In this document: piece after piece, positions 6,779 through 12,914 of the stretch
Layout: each line of letters begins with the position of its first letter
Position numbering within the stretch: position 1 is the stretch's first letter
The notes under the pieces: generated by a model
What the model saw: only the letters and a program-made list of their open reading frames with translations
What the model was told of the DNA's origin: nothing
Database searches by the model: none
Program-made: the position numbers and the translations under genes
Assembly (NCBI GenBank): GCA_003453695.1
Contig: DMNK01000132.1
Coordinates: 62,087-75,529 of the forward strand
Length of the DNA: 13,443 nucleotides
Direction: 5' to 3'
Source of the DNA: Acidimicrobiaceae bacterium
GTDB lineage: Bacteria; Actinomycetota; Acidimicrobiia; Acidimicrobiales; UBA8190

Positions 6779-7902
6779 GGCGCCGCCGGCCCCCAGTCGG
6801 TGAAGCCCGACGGAAGGTGGCGCCCGAAGGTGCCGTGCTCGAACATGCCCCATCCCACGGCGCCGTCGAGGTGCGCCCGGGCCACGTGGTCCACCACGCT
6901 GAACGGCACGCGCCCGGCGACGGCCGGGTCGTCCAGGTCGGCGGTGACGGCCTCGCTCCAGCCCCGGCCCCGCCACTGGCCGTGCCCCCAGTCCGGATCG
7001 CCGCCGTAGCCCGGTCCGCAGTTGAGCGCCACGTAGCCGAGCGTCTCCACCTCGAGCTCGAGGTGCTGCCCGCGCCGTCCCAGCCACAGGGTCGCCGATC
7101 GCGGGTGACGCGTCCCCGGCGCGTAGTGCACCTCGACGTCGGGCCAGCCCAGTTGCTCGACCCGTGGCGCGCTGTCGTCGCCCCACACCCGCACGGCCTC
7201 CGACAGCACACGGCTGCCGTCGCCGTCCTCCTGGACGATCACGTCCAGAGCGAAGTCGTCGAACTGCAAGGGCACGTAGGTCCACCAGAAGCCGAAGCCT
7301 GGGTCGGGATCTCCGGCGGCGCGCCCCGCCGGCTCCGCCTCGCCCACGGGCCGGATGCCCCAGGACCGGTCCCGGTTGCCCACCCAGCGGTCGTCGCTCA
7401 CGGCCAGCTGTTCACCGTCCACGGCCAGGCTGCCCGACCACCTGCCCACCTGGGCGAAGCGTTGGGCGTCGAGGATGATCCGCCCGTGCTGGCGCATCAC
7501 GTGGCGGGGCTGCTCCACGGCGGGGAACGAGCCGGTGAAGATGAGGTCGAAGCCGATCCCGAGCTCCGCCGCGTCGCACACGAGCCGGACACGGCGCAGC
7601 GGCTCGAGCACCTCCAGGCGATAGGCCCCGACCTGCTGGACCATGCGGTCCTCGCCCAGGGCGTCGGAGAACCGGACGGTGTGTTGGCGCCGGCCCCGGG
7701 CCACCGTGGCGTAGGCGTCGATCACCCCGAGGTTGGGATAGACGCCCAAGCCGGTCACGAGGAACACCTCGCCGCTTCGGTCATGGGCGTTCAGATAGCA
7801 GCGGTCGTAGGCGTTTCGGTCGCTCGTGCCCATGTGGCGCAGCGACAGCGGCACCTGGTGCACGGGGTACTCGTCGAGCGGAACCGGGCCCGGACCGTTC
7901 AC
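6775..7902 (-). CDS. Conserved hypothetical protein, possible lipocalin-like (CrtC/AttH or DUF7065/DUF7064-like) two-lobe protein
   Basis: I cannot assign a function. The 375-residue product has no signal peptide or membrane segment and is rich in Trp, Gly, Asp and alternating hydrophobics, suggesting mostly beta structure. Features are VFLVTGLGVYPNLGVIDAYA near residue 45, a paired tryptophan region WVGNRDRSWGIRPVGE near 175, GFGFWWTYVPLQFDDFALD near 205, and a C-terminal HGQWRGRGWSE/GWGMFEHGTFGR segment. The layout recalls hydroxyneurosporene-dehydratase-like (CrtC/AttH) proteins and the DUF7065/DUF7064 pair seen in actinobacterial and proteobacterial lipid gene clusters; this is a resemblance from memory, not a search. 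The GTG start at 7902 overlaps the previous stop (GTGA), and its own stop overlaps the phosphotransferase start (ATGA), so it is translated as the middle of a tight operon. A lipid- or terpenoid-binding or -modifying role would fit the neighbours. Confidence 0.8.
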   Translation of the reverse strand: MNGPGPVPLDEYPVHQVPLSLRHMGTSDRNAYDRCYLNAHDRSGEVFLVTGLGVYPNLGVIDAYATVARGRRQHTVRFSDALGEDRMVQQVGAYRLEVLEPLRRVRLVCDAAELGIGFDLIFTGSFPAVEQPRHVMRQHGRIILDAQRFAQVGRWSGSLAVDGEQLAVSDDRWVGNRDRSWGIRPVGEAEPAGRAAGDPDPGFGFWWTYVPLQFDDFALDVIVQEDGDGSRVLSEAVRVWGDDSAPRVEQLGWPDVEVHYAPGTRHPRSATLWLGRRGQHLELEVETLGYVALNCGPGYGGDPDWGHGQWRGRGWSEAVTADLDDPAVAGRVPFSVVDHVARAHLDGAVGWGMFEHGTFGRHLPSGFTDWGPAAP

Positions 7903-8975
7903 GACACGAGCCCGCGTCCGGTGACGAGGGGCAGGTCGAGGGCGCTCAGCAATCCCGGCGGCGCCGCCACCACCGCCGGCACGGCGTTCACGAGGCGCAT
8001 GGCCGTGGCCTTGAGCCCGGCGGTGTTGTGGTCGCCGTCTGATCCGAGCAGTTGCAGGTCGAGGGTGTAGTTGGGCTCGCCGCTCACCACCACCCGGTAG
8101 CAGCCCTGTCCGGCGGGCTGCGGCCATCGCGGCGCCAGGTCGTCGCGCAGGCGGGTCACGTGCTCGAGCACGATCACGGCCCGGCCGCCGCGCATGCCCC
8201 GGACCTCGAAGTGGAGCGCGGCCACGGTCCCGGACTCGACGGTGCCGGAGGCGATGGTGAAGGTGTCGGGCGTCACCTCCCGTTCGTGGAATTCCTCGAC
8301 GTCGTCGAGCTCCACGCCCAGGGCGTCGGCCAGCTGGCGGACGACGCTTCCCCACGCCATGGTGAGCACACCCGGCTGCAGGAGCATGGGCACGTCGCTC
8401 GGCTTCTTCCCGAAGCCCATGATGTCGAAGATGACCATGGGCTGGTCGTAGGTGGCGTAGTTGAGCACCTCGACGCAGCGGAGCTCGTCGATGCGCTCGC
8501 AGATGCCCGACAGCGCCAGCGGCAGGGCGTCGTTGGCGAATCCCGGGTCGACGCCGTTCACCCACAGAGAGGCCCCGCCCGCCTCGGCGGCCTGGCGCAC
8601 GGGGGCGATCGTCTCCGGGGGCACGACGCCGTAGGGGAACTGCAGGAACACCGGTCCACTGGACACCACGTTGCAACCGCCTCGCAGCAGCAGCGCCAGG
8701 TCGTCGAGGGCCTCAGAGATCCGGTGGTCGGCCATGGCGGTGTGCACCACGCAGTCAGGGGCCAGCGCCACCACGGCGTGGCGGTCGGTCGTGGCGCGCA
8801 CCCCGAGCTCCCGGCCCAGACCGGCCAGCTCGCCGGCGTCGCGTCCCGCCTTGGCGCCGCCGGACACCCACACGCCGACGAGCTCCAGGTCGGGACGGGC
8901 CGCCACGCCGGCGAGCGCGTGCCGGCCGACGTTGCCGGTGCCCCACACCACCACCCGATGGCGCGCTTGGGTCAC
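7899..8975 (-). CDS. NAD(P)-dependent reductase, dihydrodipicolinate reductase N-terminal/2,4-diaminopentanoate dehydrogenase-like
   Basis: This is a 358-residue two-domain oxidoreductase. The N-terminal Rossmann fold is seen in [14 protein letters not shown] (Gly12, Gly14, Gly17), followed by [20 protein letters not shown], typical of the DapB_N-like family. The C-terminal half (from about residue 135) matches the dimerisation/substrate domain shared with 2,4-diaminopentanoate dehydrogenase, including [18 protein letters not shown] and [11 protein letters not shown]. Many actinobacterial members stand in steroid- or lipid-degradation clusters and probably do not act on amino acids. The GTG start at 8975 overlaps the SDR stop (GTGA) and its stop overlaps the next start (GTGA). 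It may carry out a second redox step on the product of the SDR. The substrate is not known and lysine biosynthesis is unlikely given the context. Confidence 0.85.
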   Translation of the reverse strand: MTQARHRVVVWGTGNVGRHALAGVAARPDLELVGVWVSGGAKAGRDAGELAGLGRELGVRATTDRHAVVALAPDCVVHTAMADHRISEALDDLALLLRGGCNVVSSGPVFLQFPYGVVPPETIAPVRQAAEAGGASLWVNGVDPGFANDALPLALSGICERIDELRCVEVLNYATYDQPMVIFDIMGFGKKPSDVPMLLQPGVLTMAWGSVVRQLADALGVELDDVEEFHEREVTPDTFTIASGTVESGTVAALHFEVRGMRGGRAVIVLEHVTRLRDDLAPRWPQPAGQGCYRVVVSGEPNYTLDLQLLGSDGDHNTAGLKATAMRLVNAVPAVVAAPPGLLSALDLPLVTGRGLVS

Positions 8976-9760
8976 AGGTCGGGGAGCCCGAGGTCGAGAT
9001 TGGGCCGGTCGAGGCCGCCGTCCACCTCGAGCAGCTTGCCGGTCACGTACCCGCCCGCCGGCGATGCCAGGTACACCACGGCGGCGGCGATGTCCTCGGG
9101 GTCGCCGATGCGCCCGAGCGGCGTGGTGCGCTCCATCTCCCGGCGCAGGCCGTCGTCGGTGAGCACCACGTCGAGGGCCGAGGTGGCCACGGACCCGACG
9201 GCGATGGCGTTGACCCTGATGCGCGGGGCCAGGTCGGTCGCCGCCAGCCGGGTGAAGTGGGCCAACGCCGCCTTGGCGGTGCCGTAGGCGACGAAGCCGC
9301 GGCCCTGGGTGCGCGCCATGGCGGAGGAGATGTTCACCACCGACCCGCCCTCCCCGGCGAGCATGTGGGGCACCGCGGCGCGGGTGAGGGCGTGGGCAGT
9401 CGACACGTTGAAGTGGAAGGCCGCCTCCAAAAAGCGCGGCGACGTGTCCATGAAGGGCCTGGGCATGGTGCCGCCCACGTTGTTCACCACCACGTCGAGC
9501 CGGCCGAAGGCCCGGGCGGCGGTGTCGGCCAGGGCGGCGGCGGCGTCCAGGTCGGACAGGTCCGCCACCACCACCTCCGCCCGTCGTCCGGTGCCCTCGA
9601 TCGCCTCGGCCACGGCACGCAGCTGCGCTTCGGTGCGCGCCGAGACGAGCACGTCGGCGCCCGCTTGGGCCAGGGCCAGCGCCACGGCGGCGCCGATCCC
9701 CCGGCCTGCTCCCGTCACCACCGCGGCGCGGTCGGTCAGGCGGAAGCGATCGAGGATCAT
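8972..9760 (-). CDS. Short-chain dehydrogenase/reductase (SDR), classical type
   Basis: This 262-residue classical SDR oxidises or reduces an alcohol/ketone using NAD(P). The cofactor motif TGAGRGIG is at residues 16-23, the structural NNVGG at 93-97 (NNVG instead of the usual NNAG), and the active-site tetrad is Asn118, Ser146, Tyr159 and Lys163 (YGTAK). The C-terminal [15 protein letters not shown] is the usual end of the fold. Acidic residues after the first strand are absent (SARTEAQ), which is compatible with NADP(H). The ATG start at 9760 has GGAGGG 5 nt upstream. It is the first gene of the coupled operon ending at 5639, with a promoter, a KstR-like operator and a strong leader hairpin just upstream. 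The family is certain; the substrate (perhaps a steroid or hydroxyacyl group) is inferred only from the operator and neighbours. Confidence 0.92.
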   Translation of the reverse strand: MILDRFRLTDRAAVVTGAGRGIGAAVALALAQAGADVLVSARTEAQLRAVAEAIEGTGRRAEVVVADLSDLDAAAALADTAARAFGRLDVVVNNVGGTMPRPFMDTSPRFLEAAFHFNVSTAHALTRAAVPHMLAGEGGSVVNISSAMARTQGRGFVAYGTAKAALAHFTRLAATDLAPRIRVNAIAVGSVATSALDVVLTDDGLRREMERTTPLGRIGDPEDIAAAVVYLASPAGGYVTGKLLEVDGGLDRPNLDLGLPDL

Positions 9761-9765
9761 GCCGT

Positions 9766-9771
9766 CCCTCC
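9766..9771 (-). promoter_or_regulatory. Ribosome binding site of the SDR gene, abutting a leader palindrome
   Basis: GGAGGG on the minus strand sits 5 nt before the ATG at 9760. It directly follows the double palindrome at 9772-9792, so folding of that structure could affect ribosome access. Confidence 0.6.
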
Positions 9772-9792
9772 CCGGCGCCGGCCCGGCGCCGG
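9772..9792. repeat. Tandem 10-bp palindromes forming a leader hairpin
   Basis: The perfect palindrome CCGGCGCCGG occurs twice (9772-9781 and 9783-9792), separated by one base, so the whole element is itself an inverted repeat. It lies between the predicted SDR transcription start (about 9797) and its ribosome binding site. A very stable all-GC hairpin is expected in the mRNA leader, or it could end transcription coming from the upstream F420/P450 genes, though no T-run follows. Confidence 0.6.
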
Positions 9793-9803
9793 CGAACGCG
9801 CCG

Positions 9804-9832
9804 ACGCTACCGCCGGAGTGAAACCTGTTCCA
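9804..9832 (-). promoter_or_regulatory. Predicted promoter of the SDR operon
   Basis: On the minus strand TGGAAC (9832-9827) is followed by exactly 17 bp and TAGCGT (9809-9804), giving a sigma-70-type arrangement with a TAnnnT -10 box. Transcription would start near 9797, leaving a ~37-nt leader. The -35 matches TTGACA at only three of six positions. The promoter lies 10 nt or more past the stop of the F420 gene, so the SDR genes need not depend on read-through. Confidence 0.45.
9819..9832. promoter_or_regulatory. KstR-like operator (TnnAACnnGTTnnA)
   Basis: The 14-bp site TGAAACCTGTTCCA matches all eight fixed bases of the palindromic KstR motif known from mycobacteria and rhodococci. KstR is a TetR-family repressor of cholesterol catabolism released by a 3-oxo-cholestenoyl-CoA-type ligand. 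Reading the window by eye I found no other complete match on either strand. It covers the predicted -35 of the SDR operon, a position suited to repression. No TetR gene is in the window, so the cognate regulator is inferred. Confidence 0.55.
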
Positions 9833-9841
9833 GTGGGCCCC

Positions 9842-10366
9842 TCAGCCCCGGGGCCGGGTGGGCGGCAGGCCGAGCTTTCGGTGGTCCCAGCTCACCACGC
9901 GGTCCACGTGGACCTTGATCACCACCCGCTTGTTGAGCATGGTCTGCACAAAAGGGGCGAGGTCCTCGGTGAAGGGGGCGTAGTAGCGCTCGAACACGTC
10001 CACGCCGAGCTGCCACATCCGCTCGGGGTCCTCGACGACCTCGGCCCTGCCCACCAGCTCGACCCCGCGCAGCTCCTCGTACACGTCGCCGTCCTCCATG
10101 AGGCAGGTGACGCGGGGATCGCGACGCAGGTTGACCGCCTTCTGCGACTTGGTCTTTGTCTCCACGGCCACGCATCCCTCGAGGAAGCCGTACCACATGG
10201 CCACGGCGTGGATCGACCCGTCGTGGTTGATCGAGCACATGGTCATGGGCCGGCGCTCGCGGATGAAGGCGTCGATCTCCACGGGGGTCATCTTGATCAG
10301 GTCGCGCTGCTTCACCCCATGGCCCATCTGGCTGGGGGCGGGCCCGCTGGCCACGGCGTCGGTCAC
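9842..10366 (-). CDS. Pyridoxamine 5'-phosphate oxidase-fold (PPOX) protein, probably F420-binding
   Basis: This 174-residue split-beta-barrel protein resembles the actinobacterial F420/FMN-dependent PPOX group (Rv1155/Rv2074-like). After ~30 leader residues the fold begins at MTPVEIDAFIRERRPMTMCS, then INHDGSIHAVAMWYGF, the strand CVAVETKTKSQKAVNLRRDPRVTCLMEDG and VELVGRAEVVEDPERM. It ends with VVSWDHRKLGLP, a tail common in this group. Members bind deazaflavin F420 or FMN in the cytoplasm and reduce or oxidise small organics; many have unknown substrates. The chosen GTG at 10366 starts one base after the P450 stop and implies coupling; an internal ATG 13 codons later is the alternative, but neither has a clear ribosome binding site. 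Its pairing with a P450 suggests a role as a redox enzyme in the same pathway. Confidence 0.86.
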   Translation of the reverse strand: MTDAVASGPAPSQMGHGVKQRDLIKMTPVEIDAFIRERRPMTMCSINHDGSIHAVAMWYGFLEGCVAVETKTKSQKAVNLRRDPRVTCLMEDGDVYEELRGVELVGRAEVVEDPERMWQLGVDVFERYYAPFTEDLAPFVQTMLNKRVVIKVHVDRVVSWDHRKLGLPPTRPRG

Positions 10367-10367
10367 G

Positions 10368-11648
10368 TCAGGCCCCGGTCGGCGACAAGGCGCACGGCAG
10401 GTGCTTGATCCCGTTGATGAAGTTGGAACGGAGCCGCGCCGGTTCGGCCGTGGCGGTGATGTCGGGGAGGTGGCGCACCAGCTCTCTGAACATGACGGTG
10501 ATCTCCCGCCGGGCCAGGTGCGCTCCCAGGCAGAAATGGGGCCCGGGGGCGCCGAAGCCGACGTGCGGGTTGGGACTGCGCCCCACGTCGAAGCGGTAGG
10601 GGTGGGCGAAGACGTCCTCGTCACGGTTGGCCGAGTTGTAGAAGAGGATGACCTTGTCACCCTCTTCGAGGGGCTGGTCCGACAGCACCGCCGGCGCTGT
10701 GAGCGTGCGGCGCATGAAGATGACCGGCGACGCCCAGCGCACGATCTCGTCCACTGCCGTCGGCGCCACGCCTTCGAAGTCGGCCCACCACCGCGCCCGC
10801 TCCTCGGGATGCTCGGTGAGGGCCCACAGTCCGTGGGCGATGGCGTTGCGGGTGGTCTCGTTGCCCGCCACCAAGAGGAGGATGAAGAACGACGCCAGCT
10901 CCGAGTGGGTGAGCGACTCACCGTCGACGTTGGCGTGGAGGAGGTCGGACGTGAGGTCGTCAGTGGGATGCTCGAGCCGGTACGAGGCGAGGTCCTCCAT
11001 GAGCGACGCCAGCTCGTTGCCGGCGTTCAGGAAGGCGAGGACCACGTCGTCGCCGTCGGGGACGTACTCGGGGTCGCCCGAGCTCAAGATGACGTTCGAG
11101 CAGTGGAACACCCGGTCGTAGTCGGACTCGGGGACGCCCATCATGTCGCAGATGACCTTCAAGGGAAGTCGTGCCGCCACCTCGGTGACGAAGTCGCACT
11201 CCCCTTGGGGGGCCACCCGCTCGACGATGTCGGCGGCCACCCGCTCGATGGCCTGCTCCACGCTCTTCACCATGCGCGGGTTGAAGGCGGCCGACACGAT
11301 GCGCCGCAGCCGGGCGTGGCGGGGGTCGTCCATGTTGATCATCGACCCGAAGAACTCGAGCAGCTCTGCGGGCATGTCGACGATGGTCGAGCCCGACTGT
11401 CCCGAGCAGTACAGCTCGGGGTGGCGGCTCACCTCCACGACGTCGGCATATCGGGTGAGGGCCCAGTAGCCGCGTCCGGCGGGAATGGGGATGGCCGAGT
11501 CGGGAAGCGCCATCTCCTCGTAGAAGGCGATGGGGCGCTCGGCTCGAAGGGTCCGGAAGGCCGCTTCGCGGGCCTCTGTGGGCTGTGCCCAGAACTCCAG
11601 GTCGGACAGGTCGAAGGCGTCCATCGGCATCGTGGGGAGGCTCGTCAC
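10368..11648 (-). CDS. Cytochrome P450, CYP125/CYP142/CYP124-like
   Basis: This is a 426-residue soluble bacterial P450. The I-helix motif LLVAGNETTRNA is near residues 256-267, the K-helix E-x-x-R is EIVR near 301-304, and the haem loop FGAPGPHFCLGAHLARRE carries Cys373. Further segments typical of the mycobacterial sterol/isoprenoid omega-hydroxylases are NMDDPRHARLRRIVSAAFNPR, DEIVRWASPVIFMRRT, SPNPHVGFG and the C-terminal LRSNFINGIKHLP. Those relatives oxidise the terminal methyl of cholesterol-type side chains or methyl-branched lipids, with electrons from a ferredoxin. No ferredoxin gene is seen here. The GTG start at 11648 is set by AAGGAGG at 11655-11661. The gene is followed after one base by the F420/PPOX gene. 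The subfamily call comes from recognition of motifs; the exact CYP family and substrate are open. Confidence 0.93.
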   Translation of the reverse strand: MTSLPTMPMDAFDLSDLEFWAQPTEAREAAFRTLRAERPIAFYEEMALPDSAIPIPAGRGYWALTRYADVVEVSRHPELYCSGQSGSTIVDMPAELLEFFGSMINMDDPRHARLRRIVSAAFNPRMVKSVEQAIERVAADIVERVAPQGECDFVTEVAARLPLKVICDMMGVPESDYDRVFHCSNVILSSGDPEYVPDGDDVVLAFLNAGNELASLMEDLASYRLEHPTDDLTSDLLHANVDGESLTHSELASFFILLLVAGNETTRNAIAHGLWALTEHPEERARWWADFEGVAPTAVDEIVRWASPVIFMRRTLTAPAVLSDQPLEEGDKVILFYNSANRDEDVFAHPYRFDVGRSPNPHVGFGAPGPHFCLGAHLARREITVMFRELVRHLPDITATAEPARLRSNFINGIKHLPCALSPTGA

Positions 11649-11654
11649 CGCCCA

Positions 11655-11661
11655 CCTCCTT
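11655..11661 (-). promoter_or_regulatory. Ribosome binding site of the P450 gene
   Basis: A near-ideal AAGGAGG on the minus strand lies 6 nt before the GTG at 11648 and decides that start. No TAnnnT box was found for this gene in the divergent region up to 11768. Confidence 0.75.
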
Positions 11662-11695
11662 GTCGAGTCGTGCTCATCCTCGCGCCCTGGTGGGC

Positions 11696-11717
11696 ACCCG
11701 GGCCCCGAAGCCCGGTT
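11696..11717. repeat. Inverted repeat in the divergent P450-PIN/TRAM region
   Basis: The arms ACCCGGGC (11696-11703) and GCCCGGTT (11710-11717) pair at 7 of 8 positions around CCCGAA. It lies about 50 bp upstream of the P450 start and just before the PIN/TRAM -10 box, so it could be an operator or a leader hairpin. No known regulator motif was recognised. Confidence 0.3.
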
Positions 11718-11725
11718 CCCGGCGG

Positions 11726-11731
11726 TAACCT
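11726..11731 (+). promoter_or_regulatory. Possible -10 box of the PIN/TRAM gene
   Basis: TAACCT fits TAnnnT and would give a start near 11738 and a ~30-nt leader that includes GGAGG at 11759-11763. No matching -35 was seen. Confidence 0.3.
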
Positions 11732-11768
11732 GGGAGGAGCCCGATGGGGATGCGGGCCGGAGGCGGCG

Positions 11769-12833
11769 TTGATATTCGTCGAGGTGTTCCGGCTCCTGTT
11801 GGTGCTCGTCGGCGTGGCCGGCGGGCTCCAGATCGGGGACCACATCGGGCGCGACTCGCTCGCCCCCCTGGCCTTCGTCACCGTCTTCGCCCTGCTCAGC
11901 TACGTGGTGGGCGGGGTGCTGGGACGGCTCTTCGACGAGGGGCTGCGACAGGCGATCAGCCGGCTGCGGGACATGCCTCCCGCCGAGGTGTTCGCCGGGT
12001 CCCTGGTGGGCACCACCGGCCTGCTCCTCGGCCTCGCCTTCGGATTGGCGGTGGTCGCCCTGGTGCACTCCACGGTCGGGTACCCGGCCGCCGCCGTGCT
12101 GGCGTGGGTGCTGTGCGCCGGCGGGGTGCGCCTCGGGGTGGCCAAGGGCAAGGAGATCGTCCGAGCCGCCGGGCTCGGCCATCTCGCCGACCGCCCCAGC
12201 GCCGCCCTGGACGGCGCCTTGCTCGTGGACACCTCGGCGCTCCTCGACCGCCAGCTGGTGGCCCTGGGCATGAGCGGGCTGCTGGCCGGCGGGATCGTCG
12301 TCCCGAGGTTCGTCCTCGACGAGGCGCACACGCTCGCCGACGGCCCGGAGCTTCCCACCGCACGCCGGGCCCGTGGCGGCCTCGAGTCCCTGGAGGCGGT
12401 GCACCGAGCCGGCGTGCCGGTGCGCGTCGAGGAGGCCGAGGTCCCCCAGTGTGCGGAGACCGGCGCCAAGGTGCTCGTGCTCGCCCGGCGCCTGCACGTC
12501 CGCATCGCCACCTGCTCGGCCGACGTAGCCGATCAGGCGGCGGAGGCCGGTGTGGACGTCGTCAACCTGCGCCGGCTCTCGGCCGACCTGGCGCCCCATC
12601 ACCCTCCGGGTGAGCGGCTCGTCATCGACCTGGTCAAGGTGGGGCGCCAACCCCGTCAAGCGGTCGGGTACCTGCCCGACGGAGACATGGTGGTCGTGAA
12701 CGACGCCGAGCACCTGGTGGGGAGGAGAGACGTGGCGGTGGTGGTGTCGGGAACCCGGCCCACCAGCCAAGGGCTTCTCCTCTTCGCCCGCCTGGAGCAG
12801 CCGGTCATGGCCGTGGCCGGCGAGGCCGGCTGA
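11769..12833 (+). CDS. Membrane-anchored PIN/TRAM domain protein (YacL-type putative nuclease)
   Basis: The 354-residue product has four N-terminal membrane segments (about residues 1-20, 30-55, 75-105 and 110-130), a PIN ribonuclease-like domain (about 150-275) and a C-terminal TRAM RNA-binding domain (about 281-345, with RQAVGYLPDGDMVVVND and SGTRPTSQGLLLFARL). The order and length match the YacL-type family. PIN motifs LLVDTSALLD (Asp154, Asp160) and VLDEAHTLAD (Glu185) are present. In the C-terminal acidic sites the usual DAKL reads GAKV (Gly232) and the usual TND reads TCS (248-250), so catalysis may be impaired. The start is the TTG at 11769, with GGAGG 5 nt upstream; no in-frame ATG or GTG precedes the first membrane segment at a sensible distance, though GTG 11781 is possible. 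It is divergent from the P450 and probably unrelated to it. Confidence 0.9.
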   Translation: MIFVEVFRLLLVLVGVAGGLQIGDHIGRDSLAPLAFVTVFALLSYVVGGVLGRLFDEGLRQAISRLRDMPPAEVFAGSLVGTTGLLLGLAFGLAVVALVHSTVGYPAAAVLAWVLCAGGVRLGVAKGKEIVRAAGLGHLADRPSAALDGALLVDTSALLDRQLVALGMSGLLAGGIVVPRFVLDEAHTLADGPELPTARRARGGLESLEAVHRAGVPVRVEEAEVPQCAETGAKVLVLARRLHVRIATCSADVADQAAEAGVDVVNLRRLSADLAPHHPPGERLVIDLVKVGRQPRQAVGYLPDGDMVVVNDAEHLVGRRDVAVVVSGTRPTSQGLLLFARLEQPVMAVAGEAG

Positions 12834-12900
12834 GGCAGCCGCCGGGTCGAAAGCCCCACGGGTAGGTCCAAGGTCCCTGGAGGAGCCGAGCCCCGCCTCG

Positions 12901-12906
12901 TACCAT
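12901..12906 (+). promoter_or_regulatory. Possible -10 box of the cytochrome b gene
   Basis: TACCAT fits TAnnnT and lies 8 nt before the ATG at 12915, compatible with a nearly leaderless transcript. GAAGG at 12908-12912 is too close to the ATG to be a normal ribosome binding site. No -35 is visible. The remainder of 12834-12900 shows no clear terminator. Confidence 0.3.
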
Positions 12907-12914
12907 CGAAGGCG

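Noticed and set aside
6779..8676. Longer starts for the phosphotransferase (to 7285) and for the hypothetical protein (to 8676)
   Set aside because: These extensions read out of frame through the coupled upstream genes and carry no homologous-looking sequence; the ATGA and GTGA overlaps give natural starts.
7899..8975. dapB of lysine biosynthesis
   Set aside because: Too long (358 residues), has a diaminopentanoate-dehydrogenase-like C-terminal domain, and lies in a lipid-type operon.
9803..9831. ECF-type promoter GGAAC...CGTC upstream of the SDR gene
   Set aside because: The spacer is 20 nt, longer than the usual 15-17; the TGGAAC-17-TAGCGT reading fits better.
11718..11731. GGTT...AACC inverted repeat upstream of the PIN/TRAM gene as an operator
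   Set aside because: Arms of only about four bases with a 9-nt gap; expected by chance.
10098..11768. Upstream extension of the PIN/TRAM frame by several hundred codons
   Set aside because: It is antisense to the P450 and F420 genes; the TTG at 11769 with GGAGG 5 nt upstream and the first membrane segment marks the real start.
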